Below are positions 17,303 to 25,755 of a stretch of 64,000 bases of DNA, piece after piece (position 1 is the stretch's first letter; every line of letters starts with the position of its first letter). The stretch is from Raineyella sp964528755 (GTDB lineage: Bacteria > Actinomycetota > Actinomycetes > Propionibacteriales > Propionibacteriaceae): NCBI GenBank assembly GCA_964528755.1, contig CAZGWN010000003.1, forward strand, positions 37,270-101,269, read 5' to 3'. The notes below the pieces were generated by a model, which was given only the letters and a program-made list of their open reading frames with translations, was not told the origin of the DNA and did no database searches. The position numbers were made by a program, and so were the translations under genes.

Positions 17303-20242
17303 ATGCGATCCCTGTCCGTCCGAACCCGTCACCACGAGACGTCCACCGGGCAGGGACCCGCCGACGAACCGGGTCCGCTGGAGGCCTTCGCCGCCGCCCT
17401 CCGTGCGGAGGGTCGGGAGCCGATCCTCGACACCTCCACGCTGACCCGTGGTCTCTACTCCACAGACGCGTCGATTTACCGGGTCGTGCCGCGCGGGGTG
17501 GTCCAACCGCGCAACGTCGATGAGCTCGTCCGGGTGCTGGATCTGGCCCGCCGGACCGGCCTGATCGTGACCGCGCGGGGCGCGGGCACCTCCTGCGCCG
17601 GCAATGCCGTCGGCGAGGGACTCGTGGTGGACACCCTCAAGCACCTCACCGCCGTCCTCGAGGTCGACCCGGCCTCACGTACGGCCCTCGTCGAGCCCGG
17701 GGTCGTGCAGGCCCGGCTGCAGCGGGAAGCCGCCCCGTACGGACTGCGGTTCGGCCCGGATCCCTCGACCAGCAGCCGGTGCACCATCGGCGGGATGATC
17801 GGCAACAACGCCTGCGGGCCCCGGGCGCTGGGCTACGGACGAACCGCCGACAACATCGTCTCCCTGGAGGTGGTCACCGGCACCGGTGAGCGGCTGATCC
17901 TCGGGCCGGCGGACGACCCGGCCACCACCCGGGTCGAGGACTCCCCGGCGCTGAGCGCGCTGCGCGAGCTGGTGGCGGCCCATCTGGCCACCATCCGCAC
18001 CGAGTTCGGCACCTTTTCCCGTCAGGTGTCGGGATACTCGCTGGAGCATCTCCTGCCCGAGCGCGGCTTCGACGTCGCGTCGTTCTTCGCCGGTACGGAG
18101 GGGACGCTCGGCACGGTCACCCGGGCCCGGGTCCGTCTCGTCGCCGACGCCCCGCACAAGGTGACCATCGCCCTGGGGTATCCGTCGATGCCGGAGGCGG
18201 CCGATGCGACAACGTTGCTGCTGGGCCACCACCCGACCGCGATCGAGGGGCTGGACCGGCGCATCGTCGACGTGGTCGCCGCGCAGCGTGGCCCGTCCGC
18301 CGTGCCCGCTCTGCCCACCGGCGACGGTTGGGTGTTCGTCGAGATGGTCGGCGCCGACCCCGCCGAGGTTCGCGACCGGGCAGGCGCCCTGGTCACCGAG
18401 GCCCTCGCCGCCAACCCGGCGGCCGCCGGCGGAATCGTCGAGGACTCCGCTCAGGCCGCCGCCCTGTGGCGGATCCGCGCCGACGGTGCCGGACTGGCCG
18501 GGGTGGCGTTCGACCGTCCGGCGTACGCCGGGTGGGAGGACTCCGCCGTGCCGCCGGCCGCGCTCGGCGCCTATCTGCGTGAACTGGATGAACTGATGGC
18601 CCGGCACGGCGTCCGGGGCCTGCCGTACGGACACTTCGGAGACGGGTGTGTGCACTGCCGGATCGACTTCCCGCTGACCGAGCCGGGGGGCCGGCAGGCG
18701 TACCGGGCCTTCATCGAGGACGCGGCCCGACTGGTCGCCCGCCACGGCGGCTCGATGTCGGGTGAGCACGGCGACGGCCGGGCCCGCTCGGCGTTGCTTC
18801 CCGAGATGTACTCCCCGGCCGCCATCGCCCTGTTCGCACAGATCAAGCAGATCTTCGACCCGGATGACCGGCTCAATCCGGGGGTCCTGGTCGACCCTGC
18901 CCCGATCGATGCCGACATCCGGCCGGTGGCGATGGCCACCACGCCGTTGCGCCGCGCCCATCCCGCCTTCGCGACGGCGGTGCACCAGTGCACCGGCGTC
19001 GGCAAGTGCCTCGCCGGCGACACCTCCGGCGGCGCCGTCATGTGCCCCTCCTACCAGGCCACCCGCACCGAGAAGGATTCCACCCGAGGCCGGTCCCGGG
19101 CGCTGCAGGAGATGGTCAACGGCTCGCTGATCGCCGATGGCTGGCGATCCGCGGACGTGCTGGAGGCCCTGGACCTGTGCCTGTCCTGCAAGGGGTGCCG
19201 GCGCGACTGCCCCACCGGCATCGACATGGCCGCGTACAAGGCGGAGTTCCTCGACCGGTTCTGGCGCGGGCGGATCCGCCCGCGCGACCACTACTTCATC
19301 GGGCTGCTGCCGATGTGGGGCCGGCTGGTGACGTCGGTGCCCGGCCTGCCACGGCTGGTGAACGCGCTGCTGGGCGTGCCGGCCATCGGCCGGATCGCCA
19401 AGTGGGCCGCCGGCGCCGACCGGCGGCGGACGATCCCGGCGTTCGCGAACCGCCGGGCGAGCCGGGCCGACCGCCGTGGCGCGGAGGCGGCCGGGACCTA
19501 CGGCGATGCCGCGGCGGGGGCCCCGCACGGTGAGGTGGTGGTGTGGACGGACTCGTTCACCGACGTCTTCGCCGCCGGCACGCTGCCGTCGGTGCTCAAG
19601 GTGCTGGCCGACGCGGGCTACCGGCCCCGTCTGCTGGGCCGGGACGCGTGCTGCGGCCTGAGCTGGATCTCCACGGGCCAACTCGACGGCGCCCGACGCC
19701 GGATGCGCGCGGCAATGGACGTCCTGCACCCGATCATCGCCGCCGGCACGCCGGTGGTGGGCATCGAGCCGTCGTGCACCTCGGTGTGGCGCAGCGACGT
19801 CCTCGATCTGTTGCCCGACGATCCGCGCTCGGCCGAAATGGCCGGGGTGCTCACCCTGGGCGAGTTGCTCGCCCGGACGCCGGACTATCGGGTGCCCGAC
19901 CTGACCGGTACGACCCTGGTGGTGCAGCCCCACTGCCATCAGGCGTCAGTGATCGGGTTCGAGGCGGACCTGGCGCTGCTCCGCCGGACCGGGGCCGATG
20001 TCCGCCGGCTCGGCGGCTGTTGCGGCCTGGCGGGCAACTTCGGGACGGTTCGCGGCCACTACGAGGTGTCGGTCGCGGTCGCCGGCCACGACCTGCTGCC
20101 GGCCATCGAGGAGGCCGGGCCCGACGCGCTGCTGCTGGCCGACGGATTCTCCTGCCGGACCCAGATCGCCGACCTCACCGCCCGTCGCGCGGTGACCCTG
20201 AGTGAGGTGCTCAGCGGCCGGACGACCGCGCCAAGCGCCTGA
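17303..20242 (+). CDS. FAD-linked oxidase fused to an Fe-S/CCG oxidoreductase (D-lactate/glycolate dehydrogenase type)
   Basis: The 979-residue protein joins a GlcD-like flavoprotein and a GlcF-like iron-sulfur protein. Residues about 60-550 hold the PCMH FAD domain (ARGAGTSCAGNA, GGMIGNNACG) and a FAD-oxidase C domain (YGHFGDGCVHCRIDF, GEHGDGRAR). Residues about 560-680 hold two 4Fe-4S sites (CTGVGKC and CLSCKGCRRDCP), and the rest has two cysteine-rich CCG blocks (DACCGLSW, GGCCGLAGNFG). Such fusions oxidise 2-hydroxyacids, most often D-lactate, and feed electrons to the quinone pool at the inner membrane face. CACACT six bases before the ATG is a weak possible -10. The 3' end overlaps the next convergent gene by 32 bases. 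Confidence 0.9.
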   Translation: MRSLSVRTRHHETSTGQGPADEPGPLEAFAAALRAEGREPILDTSTLTRGLYSTDASIYRVVPRGVVQPRNVDELVRVLDLARRTGLIVTARGAGTSCAGNAVGEGLVVDTLKHLTAVLEVDPASRTALVEPGVVQARLQREAAPYGLRFGPDPSTSSRCTIGGMIGNNACGPRALGYGRTADNIVSLEVVTGTGERLILGPADDPATTRVEDSPALSALRELVAAHLATIRTEFGTFSRQVSGYSLEHLLPERGFDVASFFAGTEGTLGTVTRARVRLVADAPHKVTIALGYPSMPEAADATTLLLGHHPTAIEGLDRRIVDVVAAQRGPSAVPALPTGDGWVFVEMVGADPAEVRDRAGALVTEALAANPAAAGGIVEDSAQAAALWRIRADGAGLAGVAFDRPAYAGWEDSAVPPAALGAYLRELDELMARHGVRGLPYGHFGDGCVHCRIDFPLTEPGGRQAYRAFIEDAARLVARHGGSMSGEHGDGRARSALLPEMYSPAAIALFAQIKQIFDPDDRLNPGVLVDPAPIDADIRPVAMATTPLRRAHPAFATAVHQCTGVGKCLAGDTSGGAVMCPSYQATRTEKDSTRGRSRALQEMVNGSLIADGWRSADVLEALDLCLSCKGCRRDCPTGIDMAAYKAEFLDRFWRGRIRPRDHYFIGLLPMWGRLVTSVPGLPRLVNALLGVPAIGRIAKWAAGADRRRTIPAFANRRASRADRRGAEAAGTYGDAAAGAPHGEVVVWTDSFTDVFAAGTLPSVLKVLADAGYRPRLLGRDACCGLSWISTGQLDGARRRMRAAMDVLHPIIAAGTPVVGIEPSCTSVWRSDVLDLLPDDPRSAEMAGVLTLGELLARTPDYRVPDLTGTTLVVQPHCHQASVIGFEADLALLRRTGADVRRLGGCCGLAGNFGTVRGHYEVSVAVAGHDLLPAIEEAGPDALLLADGFSCRTQIADLTARRAVTLSEVLSGRTTAPSA

Positions 20243-21437
20243 GCTCGACGCCGGGATCGGCCAGCGCGGCCGGGTCCACCGGGATCGCCCGTTCGATCAG
20301 GCGCCGCGCGGCCCGGATCGCGCTCCCGCCGTCGATCGTGGCCACCCCGAGCAGGCGGTTGTCGTCGTCGAGCCGGAACGACATCGCCACCTGGCCCTCC
20401 ACCATGCGGTCGACCGCACGGCCGGCGGCCATCGACCCGAGCGCCTCAAGGTGCCGTCCGTAGCGGTCCGACCAGAACCACTGGGGCCCGGGCGCCGCCG
20501 AAGTGCCGGCCCCGGTCAGCGAGGCCGCCGCGGCGACCCCCGCGTCCACGGCCGCCTGCCAGTGTTCGGGGCGGCGCAGGAGCCTGCCGTCCGGGTGCCG
20601 CGGGCGGGTCAGGTCACCGACGGCGAGGATCTGCGGCACCGATGTCCTCCGGTCGGGCCCCACCACCACCCCGTCGTCGAGGGCGAGACCGGCGTCCGCG
20701 GCGAGCCCGGTGCGGGGCCGGACGCCGATCGCCACCAGGACCGCGTCCGCCTCGACGGTCACCGCGCCCTCCCGGCTGTTGGTGTCCAGGACCCAGCCGC
20801 CGTCCGTACGCCGGATCCGCTGCACGGAGGCGGTCACCACCCGTACGCCGTGGTCGGTGTGCATCGCCCGCAGCCGACGGGCCATCGACTCACCGACGGC
20901 CGCGGCCAGCGGCAGAGCCACCGGGTCGACCAGGGTCGCCTCGGCGCCGCGGGCGCGCGCCGCCGAAGCAACCTCGGCACCGATCAACCCGGCGCCGACG
21001 ACGGCCAGATGCCGGCCGGGCCGCAGTTCGGCGCGCAGCCGATCCGCGTCCTCGAGGGTACGCAGGTGCAGCAGACCCGGCAGGTCGCCGCCGGGCACGG
21101 GCAGGCGGCGGGCCGCGGCGCCGACCGACAGGACGACCGAGTCCGCACGCAGGGCCGGTCCGCCGTCGAGCTCGACCGTGCGGTCGGCCGGGCGGATCCG
21201 CGTGGCACTCGCCCCGACGAGCCGGACCTCGTGGTCGCGGTACCAGGTCTCATCGACGAATGCCGGACGGGGCAGCCCGTCGCCGGTCAGGTACTCCTTG
21301 CTCAGTGGCGGACGGTCATACGGTGTGCCGCCCGGGTCGACGATGGTCAACCGCCCGGCGAAGCCGCCCCGCCGCAGCTCGTGGACGACGCTGAAGCCGC
21401 CCACCCCACCGCCGATGACGATCACCCGATCCGGCAT
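20211..21437 (-). CDS. FAD/NAD(P)-dependent ferredoxin-reductase-type oxidoreductase
   Basis: A 408-residue two-dinucleotide-fold flavoprotein of the ferredoxin/rubredoxin reductase group that serves Rieske oxygenases and P450s. The FAD motif VIVIGGGVGG is at the N-terminus, DRPPLSKEYL follows, the NAD(P) motif VVGAGLIGAEVA is near residue 155, and the second FAD motif ends in ILAVGDL. A C-terminal reductase domain starts with GPQWFWSDRYGRHLEALG. ATG 21437 is chosen because it begins the FAD fold directly. No partner ferredoxin is adjacent. It diverges from an IclR regulator, which may control it. Confidence 0.87.
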   Translation of the reverse strand: MPDRVIVIGGGVGGFSVVHELRRGGFAGRLTIVDPGGTPYDRPPLSKEYLTGDGLPRPAFVDETWYRDHEVRLVGASATRIRPADRTVELDGGPALRADSVVLSVGAAARRLPVPGGDLPGLLHLRTLEDADRLRAELRPGRHLAVVGAGLIGAEVASAARARGAEATLVDPVALPLAAAVGESMARRLRAMHTDHGVRVVTASVQRIRRTDGGWVLDTNSREGAVTVEADAVLVAIGVRPRTGLAADAGLALDDGVVVGPDRRTSVPQILAVGDLTRPRHPDGRLLRRPEHWQAAVDAGVAAAASLTGAGTSAAPGPQWFWSDRYGRHLEALGSMAAGRAVDRMVEGQVAMSFRLDDDNRLLGVATIDGGSAIRAARRLIERAIPVDPAALADPGVELRRLARSSGR

Positions 21438-21753
21438 GGCCGTGAACCCCCGCCGAATCCGTCGCGATTTCCGCCGCTGCCGACCATGAATGCACCGTAC
21501 GTCGGGGGCCAACCCGCCGCACCGGATGTGATTTGCACCACGTCGGGAAGGCGCGGTCGACGGCCCCGACCGCGACGCCACAGGGGGCGAACGTTCACAG
21601 TGGGTCGGATGACTCCCCTTGTGCCCGATGGATGCACGCCGATCACGGGACTACGGGAGGGCTCGGACGGGTACTGTGTCCCCATCGGTGCCACTGTGCG
21701 GCACCTCACCTGTCAACAGCACCAGCGACGGTGCAGTGCCGGAGGAGATGTGG
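21438..21753. other. Divergent regulatory region between the flavoprotein and IclR genes
   Basis: No gene is convincing here. The right part holds an inverted repeat (21687-21705) and the IclR ribosome site GGAGGAG (21741-21747). TACTGT at 21672 is a possible -10 for the IclR gene. Confidence 0.4.
21687..21705. promoter_or_regulatory. Inverted repeat GGTGCC-7-GGCACC, candidate IclR operator
   Basis: Six-base perfect arms separated by seven bases lie 49 bases before the IclR start and downstream of a possible TACTGT -10 box. The position suits autoregulation by roadblock, but no family consensus confirms it. Confidence 0.4.
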
Positions 21754-22551
21754 ATGACGACGGGCCAGCGCGACAGCCGTACCGCGGTTGACAAGGCATT
21801 GGCGCTGCTGCGTGCGTTCGGGGACGATGCGAGCACCGGGGTGGGGGTGAGCGAACTCGCCCGACGCACGGAACTGAGCAAGTCGACCGCGTTCCGCCTG
21901 CTGGGAATCCTGGAGCGCAACGGTGCCGTCGAGCGGGCCGGCAGCAACTACCGCCTCGGGCCGATGATCCATGAGCTCCCCTCTCCGGAGTCGGCGCCCG
22001 AGATCGACATGCTCCGCGATGTGCTCACACCGTTCCTGTCCATTCTCTACGAGCAGTCGCGCCAGACAGTGCACCTGGCCGTGCTCCAGGGCCCCGAGGT
22101 CGTGTACCTCAACAAGTTGCACGGCTTCCACCGGGTGCCCTCTCCGTCGCGGATCGGCGGCCGGGTGCCGGCCCACTGCACCGCGATCGGCAAGGCCATG
22201 CTGGCGTATCACCCTGTCGTGATCGACCAACTGTGCCATACGGACCTGGTCGCGCTGACCACGCACACGATCACCGATCCCGACCGGCTCCGCCGTCAGC
22301 TCGCCCAGGTCAAGGGGCAGGGGATCGCCTTCGACTTCGAGGAGACCCGGCCCGGGCTCAACTGCGTCGCCGCCCCGGTGATGTCGCCGACCCACACACC
22401 GGTGGCCGGGTTGAGCATCTCCGGCCCGGTCGGCAAGTTCGACCCGCGCCGCTGGGCGACACCGTTGCGCCAGATCTCCTTCGAGGCCTCCAAGGTCTTC
22501 GCCGCCCAGTTGCGGGTCCGCCGCCAGCGCGCGGCCGCCCGGACGGCCTGA
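21754..22551 (+). CDS. IclR-family transcriptional regulator
   Basis: A 265-residue regulator: N-terminal winged helix (VDKALALLRAF, VSELARRTELSKSTAFRLLGILE) and a C-terminal GAF-like ligand domain with the family blocks VYLNKLHG, RVPAHCTAIGKAMLAY and GLNCVAAPV. IclR proteins usually control catabolic genes for small carboxylic or aromatic acids. ATG 21754 is favoured over ATG 21748 because GGAGGAG ends right before the latter. The divergent flavoprotein is the most likely target. Confidence 0.92.
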   Translation: MTTGQRDSRTAVDKALALLRAFGDDASTGVGVSELARRTELSKSTAFRLLGILERNGAVERAGSNYRLGPMIHELPSPESAPEIDMLRDVLTPFLSILYEQSRQTVHLAVLQGPEVVYLNKLHGFHRVPSPSRIGGRVPAHCTAIGKAMLAYHPVVIDQLCHTDLVALTTHTITDPDRLRRQLAQVKGQGIAFDFEETRPGLNCVAAPVMSPTHTPVAGLSISGPVGKFDPRRWATPLRQISFEASKVFAAQLRVRRQRAAARTA

Positions 22552-22603
22552 ACCTCGACCTCCGTGCGCGGCTCGACCGCCGACGGTGCGACGCCCGGGA
22601 CCG

Positions 22604-23164
22604 CTACCCGAGCGACCGCAGCCCGTTGACCACCAGCCACACCATGAACACGGCCGAGGCGATGACCGCCAGCAGCGTCAGCGCCACCAGCAGGCCGGCC
22701 CGCAGCAGGTAGCCGGCCGATTCGTCCCGGGCCCGCCCGGGGTCGTCCACGACCTGCCGGAACAGTGCCAGGTTGCGTCGGTTGGCGCGGTGCGCGACGT
22801 CGGCCAGGTCCCCGACCACCGGCAGGTAGCCGAGCGCCGCATCGACGAGCAGGTTGAAACCCATCCGGGCCAGCACGGGCAGCGGGATCCGCTGGCGCAG
22901 GGCCTCGAGGAGGATGACGCTGGACAGGCCGGCCCCTGCGATGTCCCCGACCCCCGGCACCAGCCCGACGACGGCGTCCAGGCCGACCCCCTGGCGGGTC
23001 CCCGGGATCCTGACCAGGTCGTCGAGCAGCAGCGCGACGAAACCTACCGAGCCGGGCAGCGCCGAACCGGTGCGTGTCCGGCCGGCGCCCCGATCACGGG
23101 GCGGCAGCACCGGCCCGGTCACCTCTCCGGGCCCGGCCCCGACGGTAGAGCGGGAATCAGTCAT
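22604..23164 (-). CDS. DUF4112 membrane protein
   Basis: A 186-residue protein with the DUF4112 pattern: LVRIPGT near residue 52, then GLDAVVGLVPGVGD, ARMGFNLLVDAALGYLPVVGDL and HRANRRNLALF. One strong membrane helix lies near the C-terminus (LVALTLLAVIASAVFMVWLV) and two weaker hydrophobic segments lie in the DUF. Function unknown. It lies 82 bases upstream of the ettA stop, on the same strand, so it would be the last gene of an ettA transcript. Confidence 0.85.
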   Translation of the reverse strand: MTDSRSTVGAGPGEVTGPVLPPRDRGAGRTRTGSALPGSVGFVALLLDDLVRIPGTRQGVGLDAVVGLVPGVGDIAGAGLSSVILLEALRQRIPLPVLARMGFNLLVDAALGYLPVVGDLADVAHRANRRNLALFRQVVDDPGRARDESAGYLLRAGLLVALTLLAVIASAVFMVWLVVNGLRSLG

Positions 23165-23246
23165 CGGTCCACCCTAGTCGCGGCCCTCACGGCGACGACA
23201 TCCGGTCGGGCCCTGAGCGAACCCCGGTCTGCACCGCGCCGGTCCC

Positions 23247-24929
23247 TCAGTCGCGGGTCAGCCGGCGGTGTGTCGTCCGGTGCGGGCGGGCCGCCTCCTC
23301 GCCGAGCCGGTCGATCTTGTTCTTCTCGTAGTCGGCGAAGTTGCCCTGGAACCAGTACCACTGCGCCGGGTCGTCGTCGGTGCCCTCCCAGGCGAGGATG
23401 TGGGTGGCGACCCGGTCCAGGAACCACCGGTCGTGGGAGATCACCACGGCGCAGCCGGGGAAGTCCAGCAGGGCGTCCTCCAGCGACTGCAGCGTCTCCA
23501 CGTCCAGATCGTTGGTCGGCTCGTCGAGCAGCAACAGGTTGCCGCCCATCTTCAGGGTGAGCGCCAGGTTCAGCCGGTTGCGCTCGCCACCCGACAGCAT
23601 CCCCGCCTTCTTCTGCTGGTCGGGCCCCTTGAAGCCGAACGAGGCCACGTACGCCCGGGACGGCTCCTCGAAGTTGGCCACCTTGATGAAGTCCAGTCCG
23701 TCCGACACGACCTCCCAGACGTTCTTGTCCGGCGCGATCCCGGAGCGGCCCTGATCGACGTAGGAGATCTTCACGGTCGACCCGACGTGCAGGCTCCCGG
23801 TGTCGGGAGTCTCCTGGCCGACGATCATCTTGAACAGGGTCGACTTGCCGACGCCGTTGGGCCCGACGATCCCGACGATGCCGGCCCGGGGCAGCTCGAA
23901 GCCGAGCCCGTCGAACAGCTCCCGCCCGTCGAACGCCTTGTGGACGTCGGTGACGGTCAGCACGTCGTTGCCCAGCCGGGGCCCCGGCGGGATGTTGATC
24001 TCGGAGGTGTCGAGTTTACGGTTGCGCTCCGCCTCGGCGGCGAGCTCCTCGTAGCGGGCCAGTCGCGCCCGGTTCTTGGCCTGGCGGGCCTTGGGGCTGG
24101 ACCGCACCCACTCGAGTTCCTTCTCCAGGATCTTGGCCCGCTTGGCGTCCTTCTGACCCTCGATCTGGAGCCGCTTGCGTTTGGTCTCCAGGTAGGTGGA
24201 GTAGTTGCCCTCGTACGGGATCAGGTGACCCCGGTCGACCTCGGCGATCCAGCTCGTGACGTTGTCCAGGAAGTACCGGTCGTGGGTGACCGCCAGCACC
24301 GCTCCGGGATAGGTCTTCAGGTGGCCCTCCAGCCACGACACCGACTCGGCGTCCAGATGGTTGGTCGGCTCGTCGAGCAGCAGCAGACTCGGCTGCTCCA
24401 GCAGCAGCCGGCACAGCGCCACCCGGCGCCGCTCTCCCCCCGACAGGTGGTCGACGACGGCATCCGGCGGTGGGCAGCGCAGGGCGTCCATGGCCTGCTC
24501 GAGTTGGGAGTCGAGGTCCCACGCGTTGAGGGCGTCGAGGGCCGTCTGCAGCTCGCCCATCTCCGCCATCAGGGCGTCGAAATCCGCGTCGGGGTCGGCC
24601 ATCGCCATCGAGACCGCGTTGAACCGGTCGAGCTTGGCCTTGGTGTCGGCGACGCCCTCCTGGATGTTCTCCAGGACGGTCTTGCCCTCGGTCAGTGGCG
24701 GCTCCTGCAGCAGGATGCCCACCGATGCATCCTTGGCCAGCATGACCTCGCCGTTGTCGGGCTGGATCAGGCCCGCCATCAGTTTCAGCAGGGTCGACTT
24801 GCCGGCGCCGTTGGGGCCCACCACGCCGATCTTGGCGTCGGGGTAGAAGGACATGGTGACGTTGTCGAGCACCACCTTGTCGCCCAGCTTCTTGCGGACG
24901 TTGTGCATGGTGCAGATGAAGTCAGCCAC
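23247..24929 (-). CDS. ettA: Energy-dependent translational throttle protein EttA (ABC-F ATPase)
   Basis: EttA binds the ribosomal E site and gates entry into elongation according to the ATP/ADP ratio. The 560-residue protein has two ABC domains: Walker A GPNGAGKST and GPNGVGKST, signatures LSGGE (twice), Walker B LLLDEPTN (twice), and the charged linker KRKRLQIEGQKDAKR typical of ABC-F. The arm between the lobes and no membrane domain fit EttA rather than an exporter. It is a single-copy housekeeping gene. Confidence 0.95.
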   Translation of the reverse strand: MADFICTMHNVRKKLGDKVVLDNVTMSFYPDAKIGVVGPNGAGKSTLLKLMAGLIQPDNGEVMLAKDASVGILLQEPPLTEGKTVLENIQEGVADTKAKLDRFNAVSMAMADPDADFDALMAEMGELQTALDALNAWDLDSQLEQAMDALRCPPPDAVVDHLSGGERRRVALCRLLLEQPSLLLLDEPTNHLDAESVSWLEGHLKTYPGAVLAVTHDRYFLDNVTSWIAEVDRGHLIPYEGNYSTYLETKRKRLQIEGQKDAKRAKILEKELEWVRSSPKARQAKNRARLARYEELAAEAERNRKLDTSEINIPPGPRLGNDVLTVTDVHKAFDGRELFDGLGFELPRAGIVGIVGPNGVGKSTLFKMIVGQETPDTGSLHVGSTVKISYVDQGRSGIAPDKNVWEVVSDGLDFIKVANFEEPSRAYVASFGFKGPDQQKKAGMLSGGERNRLNLALTLKMGGNLLLLDEPTNDLDVETLQSLEDALLDFPGCAVVISHDRWFLDRVATHILAWEGTDDDPAQWYWFQGNFADYEKNKIDRLGEEAARPHRTTHRRLTRD

Positions 24930-25037
24930 AGGTACTCCCGAATCCTCTCGTGCCGTCGGCGGGCGCCGTTCCCGGCCGTGCGCCCCCGCCAGTATGCCAG
25001 CGGGGACGCACCGGCCCCAATCCCGAGTCGGACAGGT

Positions 25038-25607
25038 TCAGGCGGCCTTCCCCTGCGCCGCGGCGGCATACGTCCCCGTCGCCGGGTCCCACCCTTCGGC
25101 CTCCGAGACCGTCGGGTCGTCGACGATCTCGACCGGCCCCGTCCCGTCCTCGGTCGGCACACCCCCGGTGTCGTCCGTCCCCTCCTCGGTGTCGGTCACC
25201 TGCTCGTTCGGCTCGGTGCCGTCGGCGCGGGCCGCGTCGGTCGGGCGGGCGCGGCGGATGACGTGCACGGTGTGGCGGCCCAGGTCGGTGCCGACGGCGA
25301 TGGCCTCGATCTCGTCGCGGGTGTGCACCACCCCCTGATCGTCGGCCCATTCACTGAGCCGCAGCCGCCCGCTGACGATGGCGGTGTCACCCCTGCGCAG
25401 CGAGAGCGCGGTGTTCTGCGCCAACCGCCGCCAGCAGGTCACCCGGAACCACCGGGTCTGGCCGTCCTCCCACTGCCCCGACGTGCGATTGAGCACGCGC
25501 GGTGTGTGGGCGAGGGAGAACTCGGTGCAGGGGATCTTGTCCTGGCCGACCTCGCGCAGGCGGGGGTCGGCGCCGAGATTGCCGGTGAGAGTGATGCTGA
25601 TGTCCAT
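25038..25607 (-). CDS. ssb: Single-stranded DNA-binding protein (probably the secondary paralogue)
   Basis: An OB-fold SSB of 189 aa. The N-terminal 115 residues carry the DNA-binding fold (ITLTGNLGADPRLRE, WFRVTCWRRLAQNTALSLRRGD). A long acidic, Asp/Glu/Thr-rich tail follows, but it lacks the conserved acidic tip (DDDIPF-like) that recruits repair proteins in the main replicative SSB and ends in AAAQGKAA. With its location away from rpsF/rpsR/rplI, this suggests an SsbB-type paralogue. GAGGAG precedes ATG 25607. Two DnaA boxes lie 81-119 bases upstream. Confidence 0.88.
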   Translation of the reverse strand: MDISITLTGNLGADPRLREVGQDKIPCTEFSLAHTPRVLNRTSGQWEDGQTRWFRVTCWRRLAQNTALSLRRGDTAIVSGRLRLSEWADDQGVVHTRDEIEAIAVGTDLGRHTVHVIRRARPTDAARADGTEPNEQVTDTEEGTDDTGGVPTEDGTGPVEIVDDPTVSEAEGWDPATGTYAAAAQGKAA

Positions 25608-25687
25608 GAGTGCTCCTCGGTCACATCGATTGCTCGCAGACAGAGGATGGTCGGTACGCCCGTTGGCTGCCCCTCGCGGGCCGCGGC

Positions 25688-25726
25688 TGTGGACAAAGGT
25701 TCCGAACGCTCGTCGCCTGTGGACAA
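25688..25726 (-). promoter_or_regulatory. Two direct DnaA boxes (TTGTCCACA) upstream of ssb
   Basis: TTGTCCACA, the actinobacterial DnaA-box consensus, occurs on the minus strand at 25696-25688 and 25726-25718, thirty bases apart in the same orientation. They lie between the stop of the GTPase gene and the ssb start, where they could link ssb expression to DnaA. This is a site prediction from consensus only. Confidence 0.6.
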
Positions 25727-25755
25727 ATGCGGCGGCGAACCCCGGTTCCGCGCGG

